From Rhizobiaceae bacterium (GTDB lineage: Bacteria > Pseudomonadota > Alphaproteobacteria > Rhizobiales > Rhizobiaceae), in the NCBI GenBank assembly GCA_014238155.1, contig JABABQ010000034.1:62001-126000 (forward strand): DNA of 64,000 nt, written 5' to 3'. The notes under the pieces are model-generated. The model saw only the letters and a list, made by a program, of their open reading frames with translations. It made no database searches and had not been told where the DNA came from. The position numbers and the translations under genes were made by a program. Shown one piece after another: positions 8,925 through 18,077 of the stretch (its first letter is position 1; the number at the start of each line of letters is the position of its first letter).

Positions 8925-9470
8925 CTACGGCTGGACCGGTTTCAGGCTGGATCGAAACCGCCGACTGTTTTCCACATAATGGTGAGCTGCAGCCGTCATG
9001 CCTTCATGGTCCTCCTGATTCAGTGACCGCACCACTTTGCCGGGTGCTCCCAAGACCAGAGACCCATCTGGGATAACCTTGCCCTCGGGAATCAACGCTC
9101 CGGCACCGACAAGGCAGTTTTTGCCAATTATCGTTCCGTTCATTACTATTGCCCCCATGCCAATCAGCGAATTGTCGCCAATTGTGCACCCGTGAATAAT
9201 CGCCTTGTGACCGATTGTGCAATTGCGACCTACCGTCAATGGGAAGCCCATATCGGTGTGCATCATGGTCAGATCCTGAACATTACTGCCTTCACCAATC
9301 ACAATTTCCTCATTGTCTCCGCGCAATACTGCACCGAACCAGACATTGGCATCTTGTTTCAGGACAATCTTGCCGATCAAAGTGGCGCAGGGCGCAACCC
9401 AACAATCATTGTTCGGCATAGTCTGACCAGCAAGTTTTGGTGAGACTCCGTCTAGTTCGTATAGGGGCAT
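8925..9470 (-). CDS. Gamma-class carbonic anhydrase family protein
   Basis: Left-handed beta-helix (hexapeptide-repeat) protein of about 181 residues. All three zinc-ligand histidines of the family are present, in [10 protein letters not shown] and [13 protein letters not shown], and the proximal [20 protein letters not shown] segment is typical of YrdA/CaiE-like gamma-CAs. It may hydrate CO2 or act as a related enzyme; activity cannot be told from sequence. The ATG at 9470 has GGAG six bases upstream; the frame extends to a TTG at 9482. Confidence 0.92.
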   Translation of the reverse strand: MPLYELDGVSPKLAGQTMPNNDCWVAPCATLIGKIVLKQDANVWFGAVLRGDNEEIVIGEGSNVQDLTMMHTDMGFPLTVGRNCTIGHKAIIHGCTIGDNSLIGMGAIVMNGTIIGKNCLVGAGALIPEGKVIPDGSLVLGAPGKVVRSLNQEDHEGMTAAAHHYVENSRRFRSSLKPVQP

Positions 9471-9590
9471 GGCTAACTCCAAATGTTTGCGCTGTAATAC
9501 GGCTTGCTAAGCTTGATTGACAAGCGCTGAAGCGCTAGCCCCAACAGTTAGAACACGATCTATGTATTGCACTGTCAGGGAATCGTTTAA

Positions 9591-10256
9591 TTGACCAGTT
9601 GGAGCAAGATATTTGGCCTGTTGATGCTGTTTGGCGTGCTGACGGTAGCTGGTGTATTTTGGCTCAAATCCCGATTGACTACGCACGAATTCACAGTCGA
9701 CACGTCGACGCAGCAATTCATTATCGGAAATGATGTACTGGAAATCCCTCTAAACCTGCTGCGCTTCGCCAGTCAACGCAAAAAAAACGTGCTAAATCGA
9801 GCCGATCTGGTGATGTATTGGGTCGATGGAACAGGCTTTTTGGAAGTCAACAGGAGAACCTTCCTTACGCCAGACGGAACGCAGGACCTGATATTTCTGA
9901 CTCTGAGCCAACGAACGGTAAATGCCGAGATGAGTCTTCGACTGAAGCCAATATATTCAAAACTCCTTTCCGGGCCTCCTCAACAGGGACCGGCGGATCT
10001 GACATTACGCAAATTTACCACAGGGTCGGGCTATGATGGAGAAGAGCTTGCAATCTCGGCTGGCGGCGACCCACCCTGGGTGGCCCGTTGCCAAAGAGAT
10101 GATCAACTTGCCTCCCCGACATGTATGCGGGATTTTTTCGTTGGATCGGGATTAATCGCCCGCTACAGGTTTTCCCGCACTCTGCTGCCCTATTGGAAGG
10201 AAGTTGAAATGCTGGTTTCGAGGAAACTGTCGCACATTGTTGCTACAAATAAATAA
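9591..10256 (+). CDS. Hypothetical membrane-anchored protein
   Basis: 221 residues with one N-terminal hydrophobic helix (about residues 7-25, IFGLLMLFGVLTVAGVFWL) and a mostly beta-strand, presumably periplasmic, remainder containing two cysteines (VARCQRDD and SPTCMRDFF) that could pair. I do not recognise a named family. The start is a TTG with AGGGA nine bases upstream; an internal ATG at 9624 is the alternative. It is convergent with the DUF3126 gene; a small GCGCC/GGCGC hairpin lies between them. Confidence 0.6.
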   Translation: MTSWSKIFGLLMLFGVLTVAGVFWLKSRLTTHEFTVDTSTQQFIIGNDVLEIPLNLLRFASQRKKNVLNRADLVMYWVDGTGFLEVNRRTFLTPDGTQDLIFLTLSQRTVNAEMSLRLKPIYSKLLSGPPQQGPADLTLRKFTTGSGYDGEELAISAGGDPPWVARCQRDDQLASPTCMRDFFVGSGLIARYRFSRTLLPYWKEVEMLVSRKLSHIVATNK

Positions 10257-10282
10257 CGCGCCCTAATCTCAGGCGCAGCGCT

Positions 10283-10690
10283 CTATTCTTCCGGCATCAG
10301 GTCGATATCGAGGATCGCCATGTTGAAGACCTGCATGCCTGCGGAGTTTGAATCATCATCATACAAGACCCCCAAAAATTCGTCGTTTTTGTAAATTTCA
10401 GCGGAATCTACCTTGTTTTGGCGTCTGCGGATCTCCACCGATTGTGAATTGAAGATGACTTTGAACTGGGCGTCCATTTCCTCATGCGGTTGATCCGGCA
10501 CGTCCTTAGTAAAATTGTAGGACAATTCCCCTTCGTCCTCATCGCGCTCAATGCGGGCAAAGAACTCTTGTCCAATGGCGACCAGCGCCTGCTCGTCTTC
10601 TTCGGGATGCTGCAAAACTACAAGTTCTGAAGTGCTGAAAACCTTGCAAAGGTAATCGGTCAAGCTGTCGATCTCAGATTGGGTCAGCAT
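10283..10690 (-). CDS. DUF3126 family protein, apparently duplicated
   Basis: Small acidic protein found next to cysE in many Rhizobiales; function unknown. Short family members (about 70 residues, recalled) have a YLxxxF start, an AEVYxxDEFLGVVY core and an FNMAILDxDL end. Here the length is 135: the first half begins SLTDYLCKVFSTSELVV and ends EDEGELSYNF, the second repeats FKVIFNSQSVEIRRRQ, SAEIYKNDEFLGVLYDDD and ends FNMAILDIDL. This suggests an internal tandem duplication with a diverged first copy. It is probably cotranscribed with cysE 87 bases upstream. Confidence 0.75.
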   Translation of the reverse strand: MLTQSEIDSLTDYLCKVFSTSELVVLQHPEEDEQALVAIGQEFFARIERDEDEGELSYNFTKDVPDQPHEEMDAQFKVIFNSQSVEIRRRQNKVDSAEIYKNDEFLGVLYDDDSNSAGMQVFNMAILDIDLMPEE

Positions 10691-10777
10691 CAGTCATCCA
10701 TTGTGCACGCACCGTCTTGTGGTGCTTACGCCAAATTTTGCCAGCAAGGCAAGTGGCAGTCCGTTTCACCCAAAGGC

Positions 10778-11617
10778 TTATTTATCTTCGGCCAATATCT
10801 GGTTCATCGTGCGTGATGGTTGCGAACAACCAGCCACACCAACCACCCGCGCAGGTACGCCCGCTACCGTTGATTTTTCAGGCACCGGTTTGACGACCAA
10901 TGCACCTGCAGCAACGCGAGAACAGGCACCAATTTCGATGTTGCCGAGAACCTTGGCTCCAGCACCAATCAACACACCATCTTTGACCTTGGGATGACGG
11001 TCGCCGCCTTCCTTGCCGGTGCCACCAAGCGTGACGTCCTGCAGAATGGACACATCATCTCCAACCACAGCAGTTGCCCCGATCACGATACCGGTCGCAT
11101 GGTCCATGAAGATACCGCGTCCGAGCTTCGCCTGGGGATTGATGTCGGTTTGAAATATCTGGCTCGAACGGCTCTGCAAATAGAGCGCAAAGTCGCGCCG
11201 CCCCTGATGCCATGCCCAATGTGCCAGACGATGAGTCTGAATTGCATGAAAGCCCTTAAAATACAAAATGGGCTCGATGAAACGGGTGCAGGCCGGGTCA
11301 CGGTCATAAACAGCAGCAATATCAACCCGCACGATTTCCGACCATTCCGGCCAGTCAGCCCGCATTTCATTGAAGACACCACGGATCATGTCAGCAGAGA
11401 ATTCGGGCTGGCGCAGACGTTCGCAAATTCGCTGCACGACCGCATCTTCCAGTGACTTTTGATTAAGCACATTGCCATAAACCAGGCCGCTCATCGCCGG
11501 ATCATTCTCAATAATCTGTTGCGCTTCTTCGCGCAGCGCCACCCATACAGGGTCCAGTTGAACCACGTCAGGGGATGCAGGAGTGTTATTGTCGACGGCT
11601 GAAACTTTGCTCGCCAT
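10778..11617 (-). CDS. cysE: Serine O-acetyltransferase
   Basis: Makes O-acetyl-L-serine, the carbon skeleton for cysteine. The N-terminal alpha-helical SATase domain (DPVWVALREEAQQIIENDPA) is followed by the hexapeptide-repeat domain with the active-site FMDHATGIVIGATAVVGDD and DVTLGGTGKEGGDRHPKV motifs. About 279 residues. The ATG at 11617 has AAGGAAAA upstream; the frame runs on to 11668 without family similarity. The usual C-terminal tail that docks in cysteine synthase ends here in ...NQILAEDK rather than isoleucine. It is divergent from the crotonase gene. Confidence 0.96.
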   Translation of the reverse strand: MASKVSAVDNNTPASPDVVQLDPVWVALREEAQQIIENDPAMSGLVYGNVLNQKSLEDAVVQRICERLRQPEFSADMIRGVFNEMRADWPEWSEIVRVDIAAVYDRDPACTRFIEPILYFKGFHAIQTHRLAHWAWHQGRRDFALYLQSRSSQIFQTDINPQAKLGRGIFMDHATGIVIGATAVVGDDVSILQDVTLGGTGKEGGDRHPKVKDGVLIGAGAKVLGNIEIGACSRVAAGALVVKPVPEKSTVAGVPARVVGVAGCSQPSRTMNQILAEDK

Positions 11618-11710
11618 AATATTTTCCTTGTAACGATGCGCCTTGCGTCTCAACCTTACATAGGTCATGGCACCGGCAGCTTAAAGGCAAAAAATGAAGG
11701 GTATCTTGAA

Positions 11711-12481
11711 ATGAGTCAATCTCATGTCGAGCAACAGATTAACAAGACTGTTGGCACGCTTGTGCTTACCAATCGGAAGAAATACAACGCGCTGCCCCAG
11801 TCTGGCTGGCTGAGCATTAAGCCAGCGGTTGAGGAAATGCTCGACAAGGGAGTGCGGGTAATCATCATGAGTGGGGCACAAAACGACTTTTGCGCCGGGG
11901 CAGATATATCTGAATTTGATCGTGTGCGGAAAGATGCATCAACCGCGCGCATCTATGAAGCCAGCAATATTGAAGCATTCGCCGCTATTCGCAATTGCTG
12001 CGTACCGACAATCGCCAAAATTAAGGGGTATTGCTTCGGTGGTGGATTTGGTCTGGCTGCAGCTTGCGATTTGAGAATAGCATCCGACAACGCCAGATTT
12101 GCTGTTCCCGCCGCAAAACTGGGGCTTGGATATCCGGTGGAGGCGATGGCAGATATCGTCCAGGCCATTGGCGCACAAAATGCAAAATCACTCTTATATA
12201 CCGCATCGCGATACTCCGCAGAAGATATGCAGCGAATGGGATTTTTAAGTGAAGTTGTCCTTGAAGACGAACTAGACCAACGGATTGACCAACTTGCCGG
12301 CGCCATATCGCAGTTAGCGCCTTTGACCCATGCAGCAACGAAGTCTGCGGTCCTTGCAATGCGGACAGCAAATTGGGAACATGCCAAAGCGGCAAGTGAC
12401 GCAACATTTTCAAGTCAGGATTATGCCGAAGGTCGCGCCGCATTTCGCGAGAAACGACAGCCAGAATTCAAAGGAATCTAA
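11711..12481 (+). CDS. Enoyl-CoA hydratase/isomerase (crotonase) family protein lacking catalytic Glu
   Basis: 256-residue crotonase-fold protein. The CoA/oxyanion-hole segments are intact (DFCAGADISEF and IKGYCFGGGFGLAAACDLRI). Aligned to the textbook enoyl-CoA hydratase, both catalytic glutamates are replaced: Gly in GGGFGLAAACD and Ala in ARFAVPAAKLG. It is therefore unlikely to be a normal hydratase; another crotonase activity is possible. The ATG at 11711 follows GAAGGG; the frame extends upstream to 11636. Its stop overlaps the stop of the convergent hydrolase gene by four bases. Confidence 0.85.
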   Translation: MSQSHVEQQINKTVGTLVLTNRKKYNALPQSGWLSIKPAVEEMLDKGVRVIIMSGAQNDFCAGADISEFDRVRKDASTARIYEASNIEAFAAIRNCCVPTIAKIKGYCFGGGFGLAAACDLRIASDNARFAVPAAKLGLGYPVEAMADIVQAIGAQNAKSLLYTASRYSAEDMQRMGFLSEVVLEDELDQRIDQLAGAISQLAPLTHAATKSAVLAMRTANWEHAKAASDATFSSQDYAEGRAAFREKRQPEFKGI

Positions 12482-13398
12482 GCCAGTCCCTGCCCGACCA
12501 AAAAATTGATAATAGCCTCGGCAAAAATGTCGTTTCTATCACCAGCCACCATGTGACCCGCATCCGTCACGTCAACATATTTGGCATGAGGTACGTGCTG
12601 CAAAAATTCTGCAGCAGCCTCTTCGGTGACCAACTCGGACTTTCCGCCCCGCACCAGCAAAGTCGGTACGGTGATCTGCTGAGCTGCCTCGAGCAGGACT
12701 TCGTGGCGTTGTGAGCTTCCAGTCATGATGTTGTTGCGACCTTCTACAAAGGCCGGGTCCCAATGCCAATACCACCTGCCATCTAATTTCTGTCTCAGAT
12801 TTTTAGCCAGCCCGTCCAACGACCTTGGCCGGGTTCGGTGAGGCAGATAAGTCGCAATCGCCTCACCAGCTTCGCCTATACTGGCAAATCCATGGCGCAG
12901 GTCTTTCGACATGAAACCGAGAATCTTGTCCACTCCCGATGCCTGCATGCGGGGAGTGATATCGACTAAAACGATTGCTGAAAACAAGTGTGAAATCGAG
13001 CCGGTCTCTTCAGGAGCCTGTGCCAAAATCGCCGAAAGACCGCCCATCGATGCCCCTACAACGATTGGTGGCCTGTTATCTGCACCGAATTGAGCGCTGA
13101 CTTGAATAGCGACTTGCCGCAAATCGTCGCAATTGTCTTGAAAACGGTAATTCTCACTTGTCACCCACTCGCTGTCGCCGTGACCACGTGCGTCCACCGT
13201 TACAACAGTATTTCCCCTTTTAACCAATTGATGGGCAGCGCCATCCCAGGAATGACGCGTTTGGCCACCGCCGTGCATCATCAGGATCGCCGGGTTGGAA
13301 CTTTGTTTGTCGGGTTGATAGACCGATGCGGTCAGTTGGTTACCTTCCGATCCAATCAGCTCTGTCGTTTGCGGCTTACAATCCACGTCAATCATCAA
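12478..13398 (-). CDS. Alpha/beta hydrolase
   Basis: 306-residue alpha/beta-hydrolase fold protein. Visible are the HGGGQTRHSW oxyanion segment, VVTVDARGHGDSEW, the nucleophile elbow VVGASMGGLSA and the catalytic histidine in DAGHMVAGDR; an acid in RGGKSELVTEE is likely. No signal peptide. Close relatives are annotated as esterases or peroxidase-like hydrolases; the substrate cannot be predicted. It stands seven bases downstream of a second alpha/beta hydrolase in the same orientation, so the two are probably one operon of unrelated paralogues rather than a recent duplication. Confidence 0.88.
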   Translation of the reverse strand: MMIDVDCKPQTTELIGSEGNQLTASVYQPDKQSSNPAILMMHGGGQTRHSWDGAAHQLVKRGNTVVTVDARGHGDSEWVTSENYRFQDNCDDLRQVAIQVSAQFGADNRPPIVVGASMGGLSAILAQAPEETGSISHLFSAIVLVDITPRMQASGVDKILGFMSKDLRHGFASIGEAGEAIATYLPHRTRPRSLDGLAKNLRQKLDGRWYWHWDPAFVEGRNNIMTGSSQRHEVLLEAAQQITVPTLLVRGGKSELVTEEAAAEFLQHVPHAKYVDVTDAGHMVAGDRNDIFAEAIINFLVGQGLA

Positions 13399-13405
13399 AC
13401 CGCAC

Positions 13406-14167
13406 TCACAGCAAAAATGCCATTACCGCAGCTTTGTAGCTTTCCGCGCCCGTCGCTTTCATATGATCAAGCCCCTCAATTGTATGAGCTCTGGCCGACG
13501 GCATCATGTTCGCCAGTTGTTGGGGTGATCCGCCAATATCATCTTCGCTGCCAACAGCAATCAGCGTCGGCACCTGAATCGATCTGACGATTTCAGGAGT
13601 GATGTTATGTTTGGATGGCCGAATACAGGCGGCCAGTGCCATTCGGTCACTCCTGGTCGCATCGGCAAATTTTCTAAAAGCCAACGCACCTGGATCAGTT
13701 ATTGAATTCGGATCTTCAGTTTCCAGCGCTTCAGCGATCAAATGATAACCGCCGCGTCCACCAAAAATGTGACTGCCCATCCCCCCATATATCGCTTTTG
13801 TAACCCGCTGTGGGGCTGAGTGACTCAACCATGCTGTTATGCGTGCACCCATGGAATACCCCATCACGTCGCTGGCAGCGATGTCCAGATGGTCGAGCAA
13901 TGCCAACGCATCGGCAGCAAAAATATCGGGGCCATAATCTCTGGGAGAATAAAACTTGCTGCTTTTGCCATGCCCACGATTATCGATGGCAATCACCCGA
14001 TAACCGGATCCGGTGAGCAGTTTCACCCAGCCTGTACCAATCCAGTTAACCTGAGCGGACGACGCGAATCCATGGATCAGCAGGATGGTTTTGTCGCCAG
14101 CGGAACCGGAAAAATCATAATAGGCAATATCCGCCTGCCTTAATTTCGCAATCTGTATCTGCGTCAT
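13406..14167 (-). CDS. Alpha/beta hydrolase
   Basis: 253-residue alpha/beta hydrolase: LLIHGFASSAQVNW, VIAIDNRGHGKSS, nucleophile elbow VMGYSMGARITAW, acid in VGSEDDIGG and histidine in GLDHMKATG. It resembles the 3-oxoadipate enol-lactonase / haloperoxidase group in overall layout but no specific substrate is supported. It is first gene of the two-hydrolase pair, 204 bases from the divergent zinc-finger gene. Confidence 0.88.
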   Translation of the reverse strand: MTQIQIAKLRQADIAYYDFSGSAGDKTILLIHGFASSAQVNWIGTGWVKLLTGSGYRVIAIDNRGHGKSSKFYSPRDYGPDIFAADALALLDHLDIAASDVMGYSMGARITAWLSHSAPQRVTKAIYGGMGSHIFGGRGGYHLIAEALETEDPNSITDPGALAFRKFADATRSDRMALAACIRPSKHNITPEIVRSIQVPTLIAVGSEDDIGGSPQQLANMMPSARAHTIEGLDHMKATGAESYKAAVMAFLL

Positions 14168-14370
14168 TCAATCCGCCCTCTGCCTACGCAACAGCCCAAC
14201 GGCCCAACGGCCCACCGAGATAGGTGTATTCGTGTTGATGGTTTCTTCATCCTTGTGCGCAGTATTGCAACCGTTCGCAAGAGTGGAGGGAGGCAAAATG
14301 ACAGCTTTGCAAACTCCGCTCCACCGTATAAACCCAAGGCTAGATATTTCACATTGAGCGGGACGAAGAT

Positions 14371-14616
14371 ATGGCAAAGGCTGTTGTACCCCATTTTCAC
14401 AATGATGGTGGCGTTGGCAACATTTCCGTTGGGGTCAAAGAGTTTATGTGCGTGGGTGCGAGCGCTCCAAATGACCATCCGCATGTGTTTCTCGACATGG
14501 GTGAGGATGCTGAAAAAGTATGCCCATATTGCTCGACCCTCTTCAAATATGACGCAGCACTCAAACCGCACCAGACGACCCCTGATGGGTGTTTGCTGGC
14601 CGACCAGAACGCTTAA
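14371..14616 (+). CDS. Zinc-finger domain protein (zf-CHCC, NDUFS6-like)
   Basis: 81-residue protein with the zf-CHCC pattern (PF10276) known from the mitochondrial complex I subunit NDUFS6. The putative ligands are in KEFMCVGASAP, DHPHVFLDMG and KVCPYCSTLFKYD. Alphaproteobacterial members are regarded as homologues of this accessory complex I subunit; a role in complex I assembly is inference here. The monooxygenase gene begins 15 bases downstream, so cotranscription is likely. Confidence 0.85.
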   Translation: MAKAVVPHFHNDGGVGNISVGVKEFMCVGASAPNDHPHVFLDMGEDAEKVCPYCSTLFKYDAALKPHQTTPDGCLLADQNA

Positions 14617-14631
14617 TACGGGCGTGACCCT

Positions 14632-15909
14632 TTGAAACGCGATAGACGGATTATCGCGATTGCCGGTGCCGGCATTGCTGGCATGACAGCAGCACTGTTT
14701 CTTGAAAGGGCCGGTTTTCGGGTTTTGCTGTTTGAGAAATCGCCGAAACCCGCAACCACCGGCACCGGCATTCAAATTTCCCCCAATGCCTACAAAGTGC
14801 TGGCTGAACTTGGCCTGTCCCGATCACTGAACACAGTGGGTTTTGTGCCAAATTCGATTGACATCGGGTGCGGGTTGACCGGCGCGCCGCTGATCCGGTT
14901 CGATTTGGGCGAAACCTGTTTGCAACGTTACGGTGCGCCCTACACAACGATCCATCGCGTAGATCTGGCACATATTCTGCAAACCGCCTGCGAGGACCGG
15001 GAAGATATCGATATTCACCGCGGGTCACAAGTGGCCGACCTGGCAGCCCATGCAAATGGCCTGACATTGCTATGTGAGTCTCAACACCAAACCACCGAGG
15101 AATATGTCGTATCGGCCGTCATCGGTGCCGATGGTGCCTGGTCGACATTGCGCAAATACGTCCATGACAGTGAGACGCCTCAGTTTACCGGCCAGATCGC
15201 CTGGCGTGCGCTGATCGACATTGAATCCACAAACCCTGCATTGTCGCGCACCTCAACGGGCTTGTGGCTTGGGCCAAACACACACCTGGTCCACTACCCG
15301 GTTCGGGCAGGAAATCTGCTCAATGTGGTTGCCATCACCCCCTGGACAAAAGACTACGCGCCACGAAGGGGTTGGTTGACGCAATCAGCGCTAGATGACC
15401 GAACATCTGTGTTCGAAGATTGGCTACCGCATTTGCACGAACTGGTTGGCACAAGAGCCGATTGGGGGGGCTGGCCTATATTTGCGTCCACCAAGGCCGG
15501 TAAATTTGCCAATGGTCCGCTTTGCCTGATTGGCGACGCAGCGCACGCGATGGTACCATATGCGGCTCAAGGTGGCGCCTGCGCCATCGAAGACGCCTAT
15601 GTTCTGGCGTCTCAATGCAATGGATCAGGCGATGACCTCGCCGCTGCGTTTGACCAGTTTGAAAAAAGTCGCAGGCCGCGGGTTCAAAAAATCATGCGGT
15701 TGAGTGACAACAATCGACGCATTTATCACATGAAACCGCCCTACAGACAGTTTCGCGATATGATCATGAACCTCTCGCCGCAGACCGGTATACAAAAGCG
15801 CATGGACTGGATGTATGGCTGGGAGCCCGTTCCCCAACAGGTCGCTTCACCGTCCGGCACCCCACTGGTTAACCGGATCAGCAGACTTTGGCGCAGTTCA
15901 GACACCTAA
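14632..15909 (+). CDS. FAD-dependent aromatic-type monooxygenase (UbiH/NahG family)
   Basis: 425-residue group A flavoprotein monooxygenase. The FAD-binding GAGIAGMTAALFLERAGF (N-terminus), the FAD/NADPH motif IGADGAWSTLR (about residue 165) and the second FAD motif CLIGDAAHAMVPYAAQGG (about 300) are all complete. Salicylate hydroxylase and 6-hydroxynicotinate 3-monooxygenase are relatives; substrate not determined. Starts with TTG (no in-frame ATG until residue 18, inside the dinucleotide fold). A hairpin terminator follows before the convergent aap operon. Confidence 0.88.
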   Translation: MKRDRRIIAIAGAGIAGMTAALFLERAGFRVLLFEKSPKPATTGTGIQISPNAYKVLAELGLSRSLNTVGFVPNSIDIGCGLTGAPLIRFDLGETCLQRYGAPYTTIHRVDLAHILQTACEDREDIDIHRGSQVADLAAHANGLTLLCESQHQTTEEYVVSAVIGADGAWSTLRKYVHDSETPQFTGQIAWRALIDIESTNPALSRTSTGLWLGPNTHLVHYPVRAGNLLNVVAITPWTKDYAPRRGWLTQSALDDRTSVFEDWLPHLHELVGTRADWGGWPIFASTKAGKFANGPLCLIGDAAHAMVPYAAQGGACAIEDAYVLASQCNGSGDDLAAAFDQFEKSRRPRVQKIMRLSDNNRRIYHMKPPYRQFRDMIMNLSPQTGIQKRMDWMYGWEPVPQQVASPSGTPLVNRISRLWRSSDT

Positions 15910-15930
15910 TCAGCCTCAATATCGCCAAAC

Positions 15931-15972
15931 AAAAAACCCGCCCCAGTTGCGACCGGAGCGGGCCAGGTTTTT
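15931..15972. terminator. Bidirectional intrinsic terminator
   Basis: AAAAAACCCGC ... GCGGGCCAGGTTTTT between two convergent genes. The stem CCCGC/GCGGG carries further inner pairs, and A- and T-runs on either side let it work on both strands. Confidence 0.65.
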
Positions 15973-16008
15973 AACTCCCGTCATTATTGTCGACGGAAGA
16001 AATTATGA

Positions 16009-16782
16009 TCAGTGAAGAATCTGGCTGAGAAATTCTTTCGTCCGTTCGTGCTGGGGATTGTCGAAGAATTCGGCCGGCTCGTTCTGCTCAACAATCTGAC
16101 CGGCATCCATGAAGATCACCCGGTTGGCCACCTGACGGGCAAAACCCATCTCATGGGTCACACAAATCATGGTCATGCCTTCTTCGGCCAATGTCACCAT
16201 GGTTTCGAGCACCTCTTTGATCATTTCCGGGTCAAGCGCTGAAGTTGGTTCATCAAACAACATGATACGTGGGTTCATGCACAACGAACGGGCAATCGCC
16301 ACACGCTGCTGCTGTCCACCGGAAAGCTGGCCTGGAAACTTGTGGGCCTGTTCGGGAATTTTCACCCGTTCCAGAAAGTGCATCGCAATTTCTTCGGCTT
16401 CTTTTTGTGGCATCTTGCGCACCCAGATCGGGGCCAAAGTGCAGTTTTCCAGGATCGTCAGATGTGGAAACAGGTTGAAGTGCTGAAACACCATGCCGAC
16501 TTCACGGCGAACTTCGTCGATCTTTTTCAGATCGCTTGTCAGCTCGATGTTATCGACAATGATCTGCCCCTGCTGGTGTTCTTCCAGACGGTTGACGCAG
16601 CGGATCATGGTCGACTTACCGGACCCTGAAGGGCCTGCAACAACAATGCGCTCGCCCTTCATCACCTTCAGATTAATGTCTTTGAGCACGTGGAAGTCAC
16701 CATACCACTTGTTCATATTGTTGATTTCAATAGCAACCTCGGTTTCCGAGACTTCCATTTTTTTTGCTGTAGCTTCTGACAT
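16009..16782 (-). CDS. aapP: General L-amino acid ABC transporter, ATP-binding protein
   Basis: 257-residue ATPase of a polar amino acid importer. Walker [11 protein letters not shown]-loop [10 protein letters not shown], signature [15 protein letters not shown], Walker [13 protein letters not shown] and H-loop VTHEMGFA are complete. I place the start at 16782 ([11 protein letters not shown]); the open frame continues upstream through the end of aapM without homology. It is the last gene of aapJQMP, five bases behind aapM. Function as broad-range L-amino acid uptake (and efflux) is known for the rhizobial Aap system and inferred here. Confidence 0.96.
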   Translation of the reverse strand: MSEATAKKMEVSETEVAIEINNMNKWYGDFHVLKDINLKVMKGERIVVAGPSGSGKSTMIRCVNRLEEHQQGQIIVDNIELTSDLKKIDEVRREVGMVFQHFNLFPHLTILENCTLAPIWVRKMPQKEAEEIAMHFLERVKIPEQAHKFPGQLSGGQQQRVAIARSLCMNPRIMLFDEPTSALDPEMIKEVLETMVTLAEEGMTMICVTHEMGFARQVANRVIFMDAGQIVEQNEPAEFFDNPQHERTKEFLSQILH

Positions 16783-16786
16783 GGAT

Positions 16787-18076
16787 TTAGTTCCTGTGAC
16801 CTGTGTCGAGTTTGCGCTCGAAATACATTGAATAGCGAGACATGGTGAAACAGAAAATAAAGAACACCAGTCCAACGAAGATGGGCAATTCCCAGACAAT
16901 GCCATTCCACTCAGCAGTTGAACGGATAGGCTGCATGATGCCGATCGGGTCAAGAAGACCAATAATCGAAACCAAGGTTGTATCTTTAAACAGGCCAATA
17001 AAGGTGTTCACGATACCAGGAATTGAGATTTTGAGCGCCTGAGGCAAAACGATTAGCTGGGTGCCCTGCCAATAGTTGAGACCCAAAGCATCAGCGGCTT
17101 CATATTGCCCCCTGGGCAACGCTGCCAGACCACCACGGATCACTTCAGCCATATAGGCTGCAGCAAACAGCGTCACCATGATGATAACCCGAAGGATCAA
17201 ATCGAAATTGGTGCCTGGAGGCAGGAAGTAGTTGAGCAATGTTGACGCAACAAATAGCAAGGTGATCAGCGGAACACCTCGGATGAACTCAATAAAGCCA
17301 ACACAGATCATTTTCACGGTCGGCATATCGGAACCACGTCCCAGAGCCAGCACAATGCCAATTGGCAGTGAAGCAACAATGCCGGTAACCCCGATAACAA
17401 AAGTAATGAGGAAGCCGCCAAACTTATCTGATTCAATTGGCTCCAGGCCAACAAATCCAATTGTGCTTGTTATGGCATCGCTTAGATTGGTCTGAATAAA
17501 TAGCAGCCAAACAACCACAAACGCCAATGCTGCCAGCAACGAGAGACCAGCGCTTAGAGTTTTGCTTGCATATTGGTAGACAAAATAGACACCAGCAACC
17601 ATTGCCAGAATGAGCAACGGTCCCCAAATTGCACCACCCCACAACATCCAATAGGCCAGTAGCGGGTAAACCGCCGTGAACCAAAGCATTTTTCGCGGCA
17701 AATTGTCGTGCAATAGGGGGGCAAAAGCAACAAACATCAGTACAAATGTCAGTATTGGACGCCAATACAGTTGCGGCGGATAAAACCCAAAGATCAACTG
17801 ATTGAAGCGGCTGACAACAACGGCGAAACAACCGCCTGTATCAATTTCACGGCAATTGCGCAGGGAATCTGCCAGGAACACTGAATCAATCAACAACCAT
17901 GGCAACAATTTGTACAGAGCTAGCAGAACAACGACCGTAAAAAGTATCGTCAGCACACTGTCACGAGTTGTGGAAAACAGATTAGCCCTCATCCAAGCAA
18001 TCGGACCGTGTGTGTTAACCGGTGCCGGTAGTTCAGGCAGCATTTCCGTTGCGACGTAAGCAATATCTTTTTTCAT
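16787..18076 (-). CDS. aapM: General L-amino acid ABC transporter, permease AapM
   Basis: 429-residue inner-membrane permease. The long N-terminal hydrophobic region and the C-terminal HisM-type permease domain are as in rhizobial AapM. The EAA loop reads [20 protein letters not shown] and [10 protein letters not shown]. It pairs with AapQ to form the transmembrane channel for AapP. It starts one base after the aapQ stop; the operon is compact. Confidence 0.95.
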   Translation of the reverse strand: MKKDIAYVATEMLPELPAPVNTHGPIAWMRANLFSTTRDSVLTILFTVVVLLALYKLLPWLLIDSVFLADSLRNCREIDTGGCFAVVVSRFNQLIFGFYPPQLYWRPILTFVLMFVAFAPLLHDNLPRKMLWFTAVYPLLAYWMLWGGAIWGPLLILAMVAGVYFVYQYASKTLSAGLSLLAALAFVVVWLLFIQTNLSDAITSTIGFVGLEPIESDKFGGFLITFVIGVTGIVASLPIGIVLALGRGSDMPTVKMICVGFIEFIRGVPLITLLFVASTLLNYFLPPGTNFDLILRVIIMVTLFAAAYMAEVIRGGLAALPRGQYEAADALGLNYWQGTQLIVLPQALKISIPGIVNTFIGLFKDTTLVSIIGLLDPIGIMQPIRSTAEWNGIVWELPIFVGLVFFIFCFTMSRYSMYFERKLDTGHRN

Positions 18077-18077
18077 C

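Noticed and set aside
14164-14775. 203-codon minus-strand ORF
   Set aside because: Runs antisense across the zinc-finger and monooxygenase genes and has no coherent domain.
15919-16009. Idea that the monooxygenase and aap operon share a transcript
   Set aside because: They are convergent and separated by a hairpin with A/T runs on both sides.
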